Shown here: in pieces, positions 12,540 through 12,753 of the stretch | Numbering within the stretch: position 1 is the first letter of the stretch | How the letters are laid out: the number at the start of each line of letters is the position of its first letter | Assembly (NCBI GenBank): GCA_900544945.1 | Contig: UQXG01000058.1 | Coordinates: forward strand, 1-12,753 | Length of the DNA: 12,753 nt | Source: an uncultured Eubacteriales bacterium | GTDB taxonomy: Bacteria > Bacillota > Clostridia > Oscillospirales > Oscillospiraceae | Direction of reading: 5' to 3' | Made by a program: the position numbers and the translations under genes | Notes under the pieces: generated by a model | The model's database searches: none | What the model saw: only the letters and a program-made list of their open reading frames with translations | What the model was told of the DNA's origin: nothing

Positions 12540-12563
12540 TTTGTTTTCTGCGTTACGTCGTTT

Positions 12564-12645
12564 CGTAGGGGTCGATTGAGCACATCGACCCGTTGATAAA
12601 ACCCGACTGCATGTAGGGCGGGTCGATGTGGGCATCGCCCCTACG
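12564..12645. repeat. Palindromic dispersed repeat, copy 2 (82 bp)
   Basis: Outer arms CGTAGGGGTCGAT (12564-12576) and ATCGCCCCTACG (12634-12645) pair with a one-base bulge. The inner blocks CATCGACCCG and GATGTGGGCATCG match the copy at 343-422; the spacer between them has diverged. Non-coding. Confidence 0.75.
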
Positions 12646-12737
12646 AACAGGTGGGCAGCTGCCTGCTGCCTGACCTCTCGGGCGCTCCCGCGCCAGTGCA
12701 CGATATGAAGCTTGCCGGACAATAAAAGGAGCACACT

Positions 12738-12753
12738 ATGACGATCAAAGACA
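12738..12753 (+). CDS. Start of a gene cut by the window edge
   Basis: Only five full codons are present (MTIKD), after an AAAAGGAG ribosome site six bases upstream. MTIKD is how many LacI-family repressors begin (MTIKDIA...), but five residues cannot establish that. No clear promoter was seen in the 90 bases before it. Confidence 0.6.

Noticed and set aside
12512..12645. A CRISPR array
   Set aside because: The repeats are 7-bp tandem units and a single palindrome; there are no regularly spaced 24-36 bp repeats or cas genes anywhere in the window.

Overview
This window looks like chromosomal DNA of a GC-rich anaerobic Firmicute, most likely a gut Oscillospiraceae-type clostridium. The placement is an inference from gene families (peroxide regulator with reverse rubrerythrin and rubredoxin, a long U32 peptidase, Hol44-type holin), Gram-positive ribosome sites (AAGGAGG) and consensus sigma-A promoters, and from palindromic intergenic repeats that I recall as common in that group. 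No search was run.

Layout. 1-604: the 3' part of a tRNA-Gln(CTG), its terminator, then about 500 bp of repeats with no credible gene; these include a hairpin element with ends identical to the tRNA T-arm and an exact 21-bp second copy of the tRNA 3' end. 605-3150: a LysR-type regulator facing away from a putP-like sodium/proline symporter, with two dyads between them. 3193-5164 (minus strand): four tightly packed phage-type genes (virion-like fibre protein, M15 endolysin, coiled-coil membrane protein, holin) with no other phage genes nearby, closed by a terminator shared with putP.

5337-6880: a metal-handling locus. A CsoR-type repressor with a His-rich tail faces away from a His/Cys-rich metal-binding protein and a CooT-like small nickel-binding protein; near-consensus divergent promoters and a C6/G5 tract lie between. 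Inverted copies of one dispersed repeat sit on both sides. This is the best candidate for an undescribed system, and I read it as nickel (or cobalt/copper) sensing, storage and delivery.

6957-8400: a peroxide-defence operon, PerR-like regulator, reverse rubrerythrin and a very short 44-residue rubredoxin, with a PerR-box-like dyad next to a consensus promoter and a strong terminator. 8438-10275: a single transcription unit for a polytopic membrane protein of unknown function, perhaps a GT-C-type glycosyltransferase. 10362-12505: a long U32-family peptidase/RNA-modification protein. 12506-12753: a 7-bp tandem repeat, a second copy of the palindromic repeat found at 343-422, and the first five codons of a gene that runs off the end.
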